Of a DNA stretch of 64,000 nucleotides, positions 53,966-61,458 are shown piece after piece (the stretch's first letter is position 1; every line of letters starts with the position of its first letter). The position numbers and the translations under genes were made by a program. The notes below the pieces were generated by a model. That model had not been told where the DNA came from and ran no database searches. It worked only from the letters and a program-made list of their open reading frames with translations. Origin of the DNA: Chthoniobacterales bacterium (GTDB taxonomy: Bacteria > Verrucomicrobiota > Verrucomicrobiia > Chthoniobacterales > UBA10450); NCBI GenBank assembly GCA_013815325.1, contig JACDGM010000001.1, forward strand, positions 1-64,000. The letters are read 5' to 3'.

Positions 53966-55516
53966 GCGAAGGTTGGCTGGGAGTTCTTTTCGGTCCGTTG
54001 AGTCGACGGCGCATTTGCGCTTTCTTGCCAGTCCACATCGAAGCCGAAATCTTCAAGCAACAGACGCGAACTGATCCGCGCGCTCTCGAAGATTACCGGT
54101 AACCCGCTGCCTGGATGCGTTCCGCCGCCGACGACATAGACACCGTTCAAATCTTCGAATCGATTGTGCGGCCGGAGATGCAACATCTGGTCAAGGGTGT
54201 GGGCCAGATTAAAGGTGGCCCCACGATAGACTTCGTAACGCGTGTCCCAATCCGCCGGCGTAATCACACGCTCGTACCGTATGCGCGATTCGACACCTCT
54301 GAATCCTAACTTCGCAATCTGTTTCAACATCAGGTCGCGAAACGCACTCCGCTCTTTGGACCAGTCCACATTTGAATGTTGGTGCGTAACCGGAGCGAGA
54401 ATGTAGAGCGCGCTATGTCCGCGCGGCGCGAGAGTCGAGTCGGTCGCGCTGGCATTCTGGACATAAAATGACGGGTCGCTGCTTAACACATGCCGGTTCT
54501 CGATTTCATCGAGGTTTCGCTCGTAATTTTCCGAGATGTGAATGTTATGATGCGGCAGGTCGTAGCGGCCTTCGATCCCGAGATACATCATGAAAGTCGA
54601 GCAGGAGTACTTTTTTCCAGCCAGCTTCCGATCGGTCCAACGTCGCCGCAGTTTGTCCGGAACCAGCTTCTGCATGGCGCGGGCAAAATCGGCGTTCACC
54701 ACTACTGCGTCTGCCTTGTAAGTTTGGCTGCCGGTGCGAATTCCGGTGGCCCTGCGACCGGCAAAAAGAATCTCTTCCCACCGGTTCGTTTAGGTGAATC
54801 TCAACGCCCTGCCGGTGCGCGACACGTGCCATCGCGGCGGTGATGGCCCCGCAACCGCCGATCGGATGCCAAACGCCGTGCTCGTACTCGAGAAAGCTCA
54901 GGATACTGAACAAGCTCGGACAGCGGAAAGGCGACATGCCAAGATATTTCGACTGGAAACAAAACGCGAGCCGCACGCGCTCGTCGCTGAAGAAACGCTT
55001 TAGGTAAGTGTCGAGTGATTGGTGCGGCCGCAGCATCGGGAGCATTCGCAAGAGGCGTTTATTGAATACACTTCGCCAGCCCTCAAATGACGTCTCCAGA
55101 CACGGCTCCATCAACGCGAGTTTGGCGCGGTTTTCGAAGAGAAAACGGTGAAACCCTGGAGCGTCATGCGGCGACAGCGCGGAAATTTGCGCTTCCATCC
55201 GCGCAACGTCCGGTGTGCAATCCATTTCTCCGCCACCACCGAATTGGACTCGATACTGTGGATCGAGCCGCACGAGCTCAATCTCTTCGCGAAGTTCCGC
55301 GCCGGCGACGCGGAAAATTTCCTCAAGCACCCGCGGGTAGAGGAAGAAGGTGGGACCAAGGTCGAACTTGTAACCGTCGGCCTCGATGCTCGAGGTGCGT
55401 CCGCCAACAATCGGCAGACGCTCGATGATCTTTACCTTCACTCCCTGGCTTGCTAGCAGAATTGCGGAGGCGAGGCCGCCCGGGCCGGCGCCGATGATGA
55501 GGATCTGTTTCGCCAT
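53962..55516 (-). pseudogene. CrtI-family carotenoid desaturase 2 (CrtN-like), one frameshift
   Basis: From the ATG at 55516 (MAKQILIIGAGPGGLASAIL): FAD motif, RTSSIEADGYKFDLGPTFFL, FCFQSKYLGMSPFRCPSLFS and VWHPIGGCGAITAAMARVAH. After LNEPV an extra C in CCC at 54777-54779 shifts the frame. The next frame gives EEILFAGRRATGIRTGSQTY, NADFARAMQKLVPDKLRRRW, FMMYLGIEGRYDLPHHNIHI and VYVVGGGTHPGSGLPVIFES. About 518 residues when repaired. The sequence resembles diapophytoene desaturases. No phytoene or diapophytoene synthase is present in the window. Confidence 0.82.
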
Positions 55517-55524
55517 GGCACCAG

Positions 55525-55734
55525 CTAAAATCTGGTCCGGATGCCGCACGCCCGGAGCGCGCACCAACCGCGCAGCGCCTCAAAAAGGACGAACGCTCCG
55601 CCCAGAAACAAAACAACGCTCAGGATGAAATGGGGGCGCAGGTAGAGCGCACCGCCGATGAACAGGGGCACCGACGCGACGCCGCGGAGCCAACGGCCCG
55701 TGGTGTTAAGTTTGCTGCGAAGGCGACGCTCGAT
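55525..55734 (-). CDS. DUF2892-like small membrane protein (start unclear)
   Basis: The reverse frame reads SKLNTTGRWLRGVASVPLFI, then YLRPHFILSVVLFLGGAFVL and FEALRGWCALRACGIRTRF before TAG at 55525. Two hydrophobic helices and the RGWCALRACG end are typical of DUF2892 (YgaP-like transmembrane) proteins. No ATG precedes it: the frame opens just after TAA at 55735, and an internal GTG at 55671 would give 48 residues. Either a rare start, that GTG, or a 5' frameshift. It lies nine bases upstream of the CrtN-like gene. Confidence 0.55.
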   Translation of the reverse strand: MERRLRSKLNTTGRWLRGVASVPLFIGGALYLRPHFILSVVLFLGGAFVLFEALRGWCALRACGIRTRF

Positions 55735-55775
55735 TTAAGCGGTCGAGCCGAACCGCAGAATGGCTCGCGCATCGA

Positions 55776-55952
55776 TCAGGCGTGATTGATTTGCGTCGCG
55801 ATGACTGGGGGTGGCACGAACACGCTCTGAGCGGCCGGTGAAACAAAAACCTCGTAATCCCGGTTCACGAGGAACCAGAGGGTTACGCCGACGATTAAGC
55901 TGGCGAACGCCGCTATCAGAAAAGGACGATCAACTTTTGTGAACATAGACAT
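55776..55952 (-). CDS. 58-residue single-pass membrane protein leading the carotenoid operon
   Basis: ATG at 55952 (MSMFTKVDRPFLIAAFASLI) to TGA at 55776. One transmembrane helix (LIAAFASLIVGVTLWFLV) is followed by a short external tail rich in Val, Ser and Pro (VFVPPPVIATQINHA). It is the first gene on the minus strand from the divergent promoter shared with the CarH-type regulator and probably the first gene of the carotenoid transcript. The start region ATGTCTATG resembles one of the putative operator words. Function unknown. Confidence 0.6.
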   Translation of the reverse strand: MSMFTKVDRPFLIAAFASLIVGVTLWFLVNRDYEVFVSPAAQSVFVPPPVIATQINHA

Positions 55953-56002
55953 TTGGGTTGGCGACGGTTTGAAATCGAACGACCGTCGGTGTTTCGAAAT
56001 AG

Positions 56003-56024
56003 TTTGTCAACTATTTGTCTATGT
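56003..56024 (+). promoter_or_regulatory. Candidate CarH operator, two 11-bp direct repeats (pair 1)
   Basis: TTTGTCAACTA and TTTGTCTATGT follow each other with an 11-base period. CarH-type regulators are known to bind tandem 11-bp repeats, one per helix-turn-helix. The pair lies in the spacer between the small-protein/carotenoid operon and the regulator gene. The match to a known CarH box is only general (TGTC-TA instead of TGTACA), so this is a proposal. Confidence 0.45.
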
Positions 56025-56102
56025 TTTTTAGTGCCTACTTCCATTATTCTCCTTGCTATGCCTTTTATGATCCGGCGAAGATAATTGAAAACTATTTTGC
56101 AT

Positions 56103-56124
56103 TCTGTCTATGTCATGTCTACAT
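56103..56124 (+). promoter_or_regulatory. Candidate CarH operator, two 11-bp direct repeats (pair 2)
   Basis: TCTGTCTATGT and CATGTCTACAT are again spaced 11 bases and share TGTCTAyrT with pair 1. The pair ends 13 bases before the regulator's ATG at 56138, a position suited to autorepression. A single related word in reverse (ACATAGACAT, 55943-55952) overlaps the start of the divergent small gene. Confidence 0.45.
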
Positions 56125-56137
56125 TTCTAACCCAAGG

Positions 56138-57103
56138 ATGAAACAAGTCGATAACCCCATCCGCGTTGCGTCGGCGCGGAGCGGACTTTCTACACACGCG
56201 ATTAGGGTTTGGGAGAGGCGTTACGGCGCAGTCAAACCGAAGCGCACCGGCACGAATCGCCGCCTTTACTCAGACGTTGAGATCGAGCGTCTGACTCTCC
56301 TTCGGCTGGCGACTGCTTCCGGACACAGCATCGGAAATATCGCCACGCTCCCGCTCGCGAAGCTGAAATCGCTTGTCAGCGAAGCCGAGCCTGAAGGACG
56401 CCGCGCACGGCCAGGCTCCCCGGCGCAGAGTTTTCATGATGCTTGCCTCCAGGCGGTGAAGGCGCTCGATGATCGCCAGTTAGGAGAACAACTGCAGCGC
56501 GCGCTCGTCGCTCTCGGTCAGCAGGGATTACTTCGGCAGCTGGTGGCGCCGCTCGCCCAGAGAACTGGGGAACTTTGGCGTGCCGGTGTCATCACCGCTG
56601 CGCATGAACATTTTCTAACCGCGGCTTTGAAAGTCTTTCTGGGGAACGTTGCGGGGCAGTTTGCGTCTTCACCGATTGCACCTGCCATCGTGATCGCTAC
56701 GCCGGCGGGACAGCTTCACGAACTTGGCGCAGTCATTATCAATGCTGCCGCCGCGCAGCTCGGATGGCGTACTACCTATCTCGGCGCCAGTCTCCCAGCG
56801 GCAGAGATCGCCGGTGCCGCCATCCAAAGCAAGGCCGTCGCGGTAGCACTCAGCATAGTGTATCCCGAAGATGATCCCCATCTCCCTCACGAACTGATCA
56901 GCTTGAAGCATTTTCTTCCGGCAGAGGTCAAGATCCTGAGCGGTGGCCGAGCTGCAGCCGCGTACAGCGAAATACTGACCCGCATCGAAGCGATCCAGCC
57001 CACGGATCTCGATGCCTTCTCGCTGCAGCTCGACGCACTCCGCAAGGCGGCGAGTGGCCGCGAGGTCGGGGTCAATACGCCTTTTCTATCCCGAACTATC
57101 TGA
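56138..57103 (+). CDS. carH: CarH/LitR-type MerR regulator with B12-binding photosensor domain
   Basis: 321 residues from the ATG at 56138 (MKQVDNPIRVASARSGLSTH). The MerR helix-turn-helix has HAIRVWERRYGAVKPKRTGT. A four-helix cap carries the adenosylcobalamin motif W-x9-EH in LWRAGVITAAHEHFLTAALK. The Rossmann B12 domain keeps the His ligand in GQLHELGAVIINAAAAQLGW, Ser/Val in ALSIVYPEDDP and GG in ILSGGRAA. The family binds AdoB12 in the dark as a tetramer, represses carotenoid genes, and is released by light. It is divergent from the carotenoid cluster, as expected. A longer frame from 56015 has no support. Confidence 0.92.
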   Translation: MKQVDNPIRVASARSGLSTHAIRVWERRYGAVKPKRTGTNRRLYSDVEIERLTLLRLATASGHSIGNIATLPLAKLKSLVSEAEPEGRRARPGSPAQSFHDACLQAVKALDDRQLGEQLQRALVALGQQGLLRQLVAPLAQRTGELWRAGVITAAHEHFLTAALKVFLGNVAGQFASSPIAPAIVIATPAGQLHELGAVIINAAAAQLGWRTTYLGASLPAAEIAGAAIQSKAVAVALSIVYPEDDPHLPHELISLKHFLPAEVKILSGGRAAAAYSEILTRIEAIQPTDLDAFSLQLDALRKAASGREVGVNTPFLSRTI

Positions 57104-57255
57104 ACGGGTCCAGGCGTCTGCCGCCATTGTTTCGCGCCGCTCTGCACGGAAGCGGACGTTGCCGGATGAACCTGCAAATCAATGGACATGTTATGACTTT
57201 CGGCACACGGCTTATGACCGAAGGCATTTTCTCCCTCGTGACCAATAGGGAAAAG

Positions 57256-57326
57256 AGCGGGTGAGGGGAATCGAACCCCCGTATGCAGCTTGGGAAGCTG
57301 CCGTTCTGCCATTGAACTACACCCGC
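57256..57326 (-). tRNA. tRNA-Gly (anticodon CCC)
   Basis: The reverse strand folds as a full cloverleaf. Acceptor GCGGGTG pairs with CACCCGC; D arm GTTC-AATGGCA-GAAC; anticodon arm GCAGC-TTCCCAA-GCTGC with anticodon CCC; variable loop ATAC; T arm GGGGG-TTCGATT-CCCCT; discriminator T. It reads GGG glycine codons. The 3' end points toward the carotenoid cluster, the side on which islands usually integrate. CCA is not encoded. Confidence 0.96.
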
Positions 57327-57369
57327 GGGGTGAGCTGAGAGCTTATAGTTGAGAGTTGAGAGACCGCAA

Positions 57370-57984
57370 CTACTGCCAGGAAATCACGTCGTCGTCTGCA
57401 GTGCCTGTATTCTTGCCCGACGGAGTTGCCGATGAGCTGCCATCCTTGCCAAAGGACCACGCGATCACTCCTAATTGGAGAGGCGCGGCCCCGGCGTCTT
57501 GTGAATAGGGATTGGCAACTTGATTGTTATAGTCGGCATCTATCCGGACGACATAATTCTGGCCCCACGGATCAAAAAACTGCCCGGTTCCCGTAGTGGT
57601 TCCAATACCTGATCGCGGGCTGGCGCTGTCCTTCACGTCAGGCGGTGAAATGAAAACGATTTGACGAGGATTCAACGTTGGTATGGCTTCGACACCGCGC
57701 AAAGGGTCGAAAAGTGTTTGGTTCGTGGTCGGGCTACCTCCCGGTCCCAAAGTCGTTTCGACCGTCGCCGCGGTCGGATACTTGCCGTACTCGGTATAAA
57801 ACGCATTCACCGCCGTCACGATCTGCGTCACGTCGTTCTTCGCCTGCGTCCGTTTCGCCTGATCCTGGACGCCTTTGAAGGCCGGGAAGAGAAGCGCGAT
57901 TAAGATCGCTATGATCGTGATGACAACCAGCAGCTCGATCAATGTGAAAGCGCTCTGGGGTTTTGGATTTCCTCTCACGTCCAT
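57370..57984 (-). CDS. Type II secretion-like pseudopilin (GspG-like)
   Basis: 204 residues from the ATG at 57984 (MDVRGNPKPQSAFTLIELLV), which gives a short leader, a prepilin peptidase site before FTLIELLVVITIIAILIALL and the conserved Glu5. The C-terminal domain has KRTQAKNDVTQIVTAVNAFY, YTEYGKYPTAATVETTLGPG and a FFDPWGQNYVVRIDADYNNQ segment characteristic of GspG-like major pseudopilins. The frame is open further upstream, but the N-methylation signal fixes the start. It slightly overlaps the 3' end of the DUF2851 gene. Solitary pseudopilins of this type are abundant in Verrucomicrobia. Confidence 0.88.
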   Translation of the reverse strand: MDVRGNPKPQSAFTLIELLVVITIIAILIALLFPAFKGVQDQAKRTQAKNDVTQIVTAVNAFYTEYGKYPTAATVETTLGPGGSPTTNQTLFDPLRGVEAIPTLNPRQIVFISPPDVKDSASPRSGIGTTTGTGQFFDPWGQNYVVRIDADYNNQVANPYSQDAGAAPLQLGVIAWSFGKDGSSSATPSGKNTGTADDDVISWQ

Positions 57985-59342
57985 TTTTGCATCTGCTCGG
58001 GGAAAGGACATTGCGCGCAGTCGGAGTTGTCTTGCAAGCAAAAGTCCTCGTAGATCTGGAGGAGACCCTGCTGCTGCGCCACGGTCTTGAGAAAGCTCGC
58101 CCGGCGCGGGTCGTCCCCGAAGAGTCGCGCGGCGCCGGTTTCCAATCGGCGGTTCGTTAGGCGGGCGGGTAGTTTTTGATAGTCCGGCCAGACTTCGCGC
58201 CCTTGCGCCTGGCGCAACGGGAGGACGACGTTCGCCAGAATTTCGGTGGCGCGCGTCTCACCGATGAGCGCCATTTCGGCGGCGGCCGGAGCCGAGGTGA
58301 GGGTGTAATGAAAGTTCCAATAGGGATGCGCGCAGGAGAGTAAAAAATCGCGCGTCGCCTTGAGATCGTCTTTGCCTAACGACCGCAGGAATTGCGGCCA
58401 ATCCGCGGCCAGGGCGGCGAGAGCAGCGAGCCGGCGCTGCGGATGATTGAGCGGCCGCGTTCCACTCAATCGCCAGGTGCGCGGCGGCAGGACGAGACGC
58501 TCCAGCTCGCTCCGGCGCGGCCACCATTTATCCCAGAGAGCGCGCAGATAACTCCGCGTGGCGGCCTCGAACTGCGCCAGGTCCGGCGCAGCAAGGAAAC
58601 CGCCGACGCCAAAGAGGGTGGCTTCGATCTCGTTAGGCAAAGCTCGCAGCACCTTCAGAGGTAGCCGCTGCGCGAGCAGGGTGAAGGGCAATTTGTTCTG
58701 TTTGTAACCGAGCGCGGTGGCCAGTTCCTGGAAGAGCGCTTCGTCGCGACCGTGCAATTCGGCGAGGCGCCCGAGCCGTTGCGCTTTCCGGGCGAGCCGG
58801 AATTGCGCGGCCGCGTCGAGAATATTTCGCACCTTTTCCTCCGGCAGATCGCGCAGCGGCGCCTGACAGCGACCCGGTCGCGCAAGCGGAAGATTCGCCG
58901 CCAGTCCGGCGGGCAACGTCGCGGGATCGACCTGCACTTGCGGCACGTTGCGTTGCGCGCTCGTCCGGCTGAAGAACGCGCGCGGCCCCGCCTCCACGAA
59001 AACGTGAAGGACAGTGTCATCGAAGGCGGGATTGGTAGCGTGCCCGTGGGCTTCCCAATTTTGGTCCGCGAGATCGAACTCGATGCTTCCCCTTACGATC
59101 TCGCTGTGGCCGATGCGAATCGCGGCGTCGGAAAAATCCGGCCCGGCGGCGCGGTTCCAGGTGCCGAATTGCACGATCTCGACCTCCTCGCCTGCGGTGC
59201 TCGTGAAGCTGCGGCCGAAGTCGCCCGCAAACCAGCGCGCCTGTAATTCCAGCTCGCTGAAATGACGCGGAAGGAGCAGGAGCGGGCGCTCACGAATTCG
59301 AGCGGTTGCCAGCAACTGCGCATAACGCTCTGCGCTAGACAT
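57975..59342 (-). CDS. DUF2851 family protein
   Basis: A 455-residue protein with the DUF2851 pattern: FAGDFGRSFTSTAGEEVEIV, GTWNRAAGPDFSDAAIRIGH, GSIEFDLADQNWEAHGHATN, VLHVFVEAGPRAFF and the C-terminal Cys cluster FCLQDNSDCAQCPFPEQMQK. The GPDF-D-A-I-EFH-type core suggests a nuclease-like fold, but no activity is known. Six iterated words resume here: 58154, 58375 and 58640 lie within it after the motif-free carotenoid region. Confidence 0.85.
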   Translation of the reverse strand: MSSAERYAQLLATARIRERPLLLLPRHFSELELQARWFAGDFGRSFTSTAGEEVEIVQFGTWNRAAGPDFSDAAIRIGHSEIVRGSIEFDLADQNWEAHGHATNPAFDDTVLHVFVEAGPRAFFSRTSAQRNVPQVQVDPATLPAGLAANLPLARPGRCQAPLRDLPEEKVRNILDAAAQFRLARKAQRLGRLAELHGRDEALFQELATALGYKQNKLPFTLLAQRLPLKVLRALPNEIEATLFGVGGFLAAPDLAQFEAATRSYLRALWDKWWPRRSELERLVLPPRTWRLSGTRPLNHPQRRLAALAALAADWPQFLRSLGKDDLKATRDFLLSCAHPYWNFHYTLTSAPAAAEMALIGETRATEILANVVLPLRQAQGREVWPDYQKLPARLTNRRLETGAARLFGDDPRRASFLKTVAQQQGLLQIYEDFCLQDNSDCAQCPFPEQMQKWT

Positions 59343-59507
59343 TCGCGCAGGCTAGGCCGCGAGGAACACCCGCCGCAAGAGGGAAAGGCGCGGGGCAGGA
59401 TTTGCATTGCATCGCGTCCGGCGCCCCGAGTACACCGCACTTCAATGGCATGCCAGCCGTCAATTGCGCGGCCCACAGCCTACCTAACAAAAGAGAGAAA
59501 GCAAAAG

Positions 59508-59981
59508 ATGAAATCAAAAATCCCACTCATTACTGGCGTCTGCGTCGCGGCGGCCATCGCGCTTTGCGCGGCGCCTAACATCCCCGCCCAGGGCAAAAAA
59601 TCTCCGGCTCCCGAAGCGGCCGCTTCGGCCTCGTCGATGGCGACAGAGACCAGCGGCAAGCCCGCACGTGCCATTCCTTATCGCGGAAAAGTCGCGTCGG
59701 TTGACGCCGCGGCGAAGACTTTCACGATCGCGGGCAAGACGGGCTCGCGCGTGTTCAAGATCACCGATCAAACTCAGATCATGAAACAAGGTGCACCGGC
59801 GACGATGGCCGACATCGTGGCGGACGAAGAAATGCGCGGCTCATATTGGAAGAAGAGCGACGGCTCGCTCGAAGCCAAAAAGGTCAATCTCGGCCCGAAT
59901 ACGGACGCCGCGGAAACCAGAAAACGTTCGAAGAAGGAGAAGAGCGCTGATTCGGAAGCGGCGCCGACGGCGACGCCGTAA
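59508..59981 (+). CDS. Hypothetical secreted protein
   Basis: 157 residues from the ATG at 59508, preceded by AAAGAGAGAAAG as a possible ribosome site. Signal peptide KIPLITGVCVAAAIALCAAP, then AIPYRGKVASVDAAAKTFTI, FKITDQTQIMKQGAPATMAD and EMRGSYWKKSDGSLEAKKVN. This resembles small periplasmic proteins with a DUF5666-like beta fold (KVASVDAAAKTFTIAG ... DQTQI). The Lys/Arg-rich tail (ETRKRSKKEKSADSEAAPTA) is probably disordered. Function unknown. Confidence 0.75.
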   Translation: MKSKIPLITGVCVAAAIALCAAPNIPAQGKKSPAPEAAASASSMATETSGKPARAIPYRGKVASVDAAAKTFTIAGKTGSRVFKITDQTQIMKQGAPATMADIVADEEMRGSYWKKSDGSLEAKKVNLGPNTDAAETRKRSKKEKSADSEAAPTATP

Positions 59982-59987
59982 TTCCGA

Positions 59988-60011
59988 TGTAGAGGCGGAC
60001 GTGTCGCCCGC
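59988..60011 (+). repeat. TGTAGAGGCGG-type short repeat
   Basis: TGTAGAGGCGGACGTGTCGC followed by CCGC; same family as 24228 and 31645. It lies between the convergent secreted protein and UdgX genes, with no T-run. Confidence 0.6.
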
Positions 60012-60030
60012 GCGGCTCGAATCGCGACCG

Positions 60031-61452
60031 CTACTTTTCGTTAGCCGCGCGCAAGGCCACGCCCAGATCCTGTACGAAAAGCGCATACTCTCGCGCGCGT
60101 GATTCCTCGTCGGGCTGGCGCAACAGTGACGACGGATGGACCGTCGTCACTACCCGCGGTGCCAAGGCTGATTCCAGCACCCGCCCGCGCTCGCGCGTGA
60201 CGCGGAAAGACGGCCCAAAGAGCGCTTGCGCCGCCGTCGAGCCGAGACAGACGAGGACGCTTGGCCTAACGATTCGCAGTTCCGCTTCGAACCAGGGGCG
60301 ACAGGCGGCGATGTCGCGCGAGCTCGGTTTCTGGTGGATGCGGCGTTTCCCGCGCGGTTCCCATTTAAAATGCTTCACCGTGTTCGTCACGTAAACGTCG
60401 GCGCGGTCGATCCCGGCCTCTTCGAGCGCGCGATCGAGCAACTTGCCCGCCGGACCGATGAACGGTTTGCCGCTGAGATCTTCCTGGTCGCCCGGTTGTT
60501 CGCCGAGGAGCATGAGCGTCGCGCGTTTCGGGCCTTCGCCGAAGACTGTCTGCGTGGCATTTTTATAAAGGGGGCAGGCGGTGCAGCCACGCGACGCTCC
60601 GCGCACGGTCGTTAGGCTGGAGGTCTCCGGAACGGGCGCGGGATACCACTCCCCGTCCATTGCGGCTTTTTTTGCTGCGCTTTTTTCCATCATCATCTCC
60701 ACCCTCCGCGGCGCCTCGTGCAGGAGCGACGGAATGAGCGTCGCCTCCGGCAGATTACGCCAGTATTTCTTCGGCATCTCCGCCTGCATCGCGTGCACTT
60801 TCACGCGCGCCGGGTTGAAAATATTCGCATAATACGTGCGCCACAGCTCCTCCATCTGGTCCGCGCCGGGGGCATCCGATCGCGGAACGCCAGCGGTAAA
60901 TGAGAGCGTTTTGCCGTTCCAGTGCGCACAACGATCCGGCGTCAGGATCGACCAGCGCATCGAGGCGAAGCGATCGGCGAAGAAGGGCGCGTTCTGCTCC
61001 ACGATGTGATGCTGCGGTTCGAACCAGGCGACGAACCATTTTTCCCCGCCATGCTCGACTTCCCGAAACCGCACGAAGGCCCGCATTTTGTGGATGTCCT
61101 GCCTAACGGATTTCTCGAAATCGCCCGCCTGGGCGACGTCGGAATCAACCGCAATCTCAAGCAGGTGCGTTTCGCCGTGAGTCAGCCGCCAGAGGAGCCG
61201 ATAAAGGAGCGGCCAGCGGCCTGCTTCGCGATGGAGCGAAACGAGTTTGGCGAGCGCGAGAAAGCGTTTCGGTACGCGGAACTTCGATGGCGGCGTCGAC
61301 GCAGGATCGGCCTCTTCGAAAAGATAGAGCGCCGGCTGGTCCTCGCCGATTTCCTCCCACACGATCTGACCAGGCTCGATCGCGTTCTGCAGCGCGCGGC
61401 GCGCCGCGGCCTGCCAGCGCTCGAAAGTGGGCAGGAATGAAATTTGTTCCAC
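60031..61452 (-). CDS. udgX: UdgX-type uracil-DNA glycosylase fused to DUF4130
   Basis: A 473-residue protein. Residues 1-250 form a DUF4130-like domain (FRVPKRFLALAKLVSLHREA, WFVAWFEPQHHIVEQNAPFF, LWRTYYANIFNPARVKVHAM). The C-terminal half is a family 4-like Fe-S uracil-DNA glycosylase: GCTACPLYKNATQTVFGEGP, MLLGEQPGDQEDLSGKPFIG, NTVKHFKWEPRGKRRIHQKP and VHPSSLLRQPDEE. The RRIHQKP loop is the UdgX hallmark; its His links covalently to uracil-containing DNA in characterised UdgX. It follows a radical SAM gene by only six bases, the usual pair. Confidence 0.95.
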   Translation of the reverse strand: MEQISFLPTFERWQAAARRALQNAIEPGQIVWEEIGEDQPALYLFEEADPASTPPSKFRVPKRFLALAKLVSLHREAGRWPLLYRLLWRLTHGETHLLEIAVDSDVAQAGDFEKSVRQDIHKMRAFVRFREVEHGGEKWFVAWFEPQHHIVEQNAPFFADRFASMRWSILTPDRCAHWNGKTLSFTAGVPRSDAPGADQMEELWRTYYANIFNPARVKVHAMQAEMPKKYWRNLPEATLIPSLLHEAPRRVEMMMEKSAAKKAAMDGEWYPAPVPETSSLTTVRGASRGCTACPLYKNATQTVFGEGPKRATLMLLGEQPGDQEDLSGKPFIGPAGKLLDRALEEAGIDRADVYVTNTVKHFKWEPRGKRRIHQKPSSRDIAACRPWFEAELRIVRPSVLVCLGSTAAQALFGPSFRVTRERGRVLESALAPRVVTTVHPSSLLRQPDEESRAREYALFVQDLGVALRAANEK

Positions 61453-61458
61453 GCGGTC

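Noticed and set aside
48230..57326. An attachment-site direct repeat of the tRNA-Gly 3' end at the left boundary of the carotenoid region.
   Set aside because: I looked for GGGGTTCGATTCCCC-like sequence in 46.9-48.5 kb and saw none; no integrase gene is visible either.
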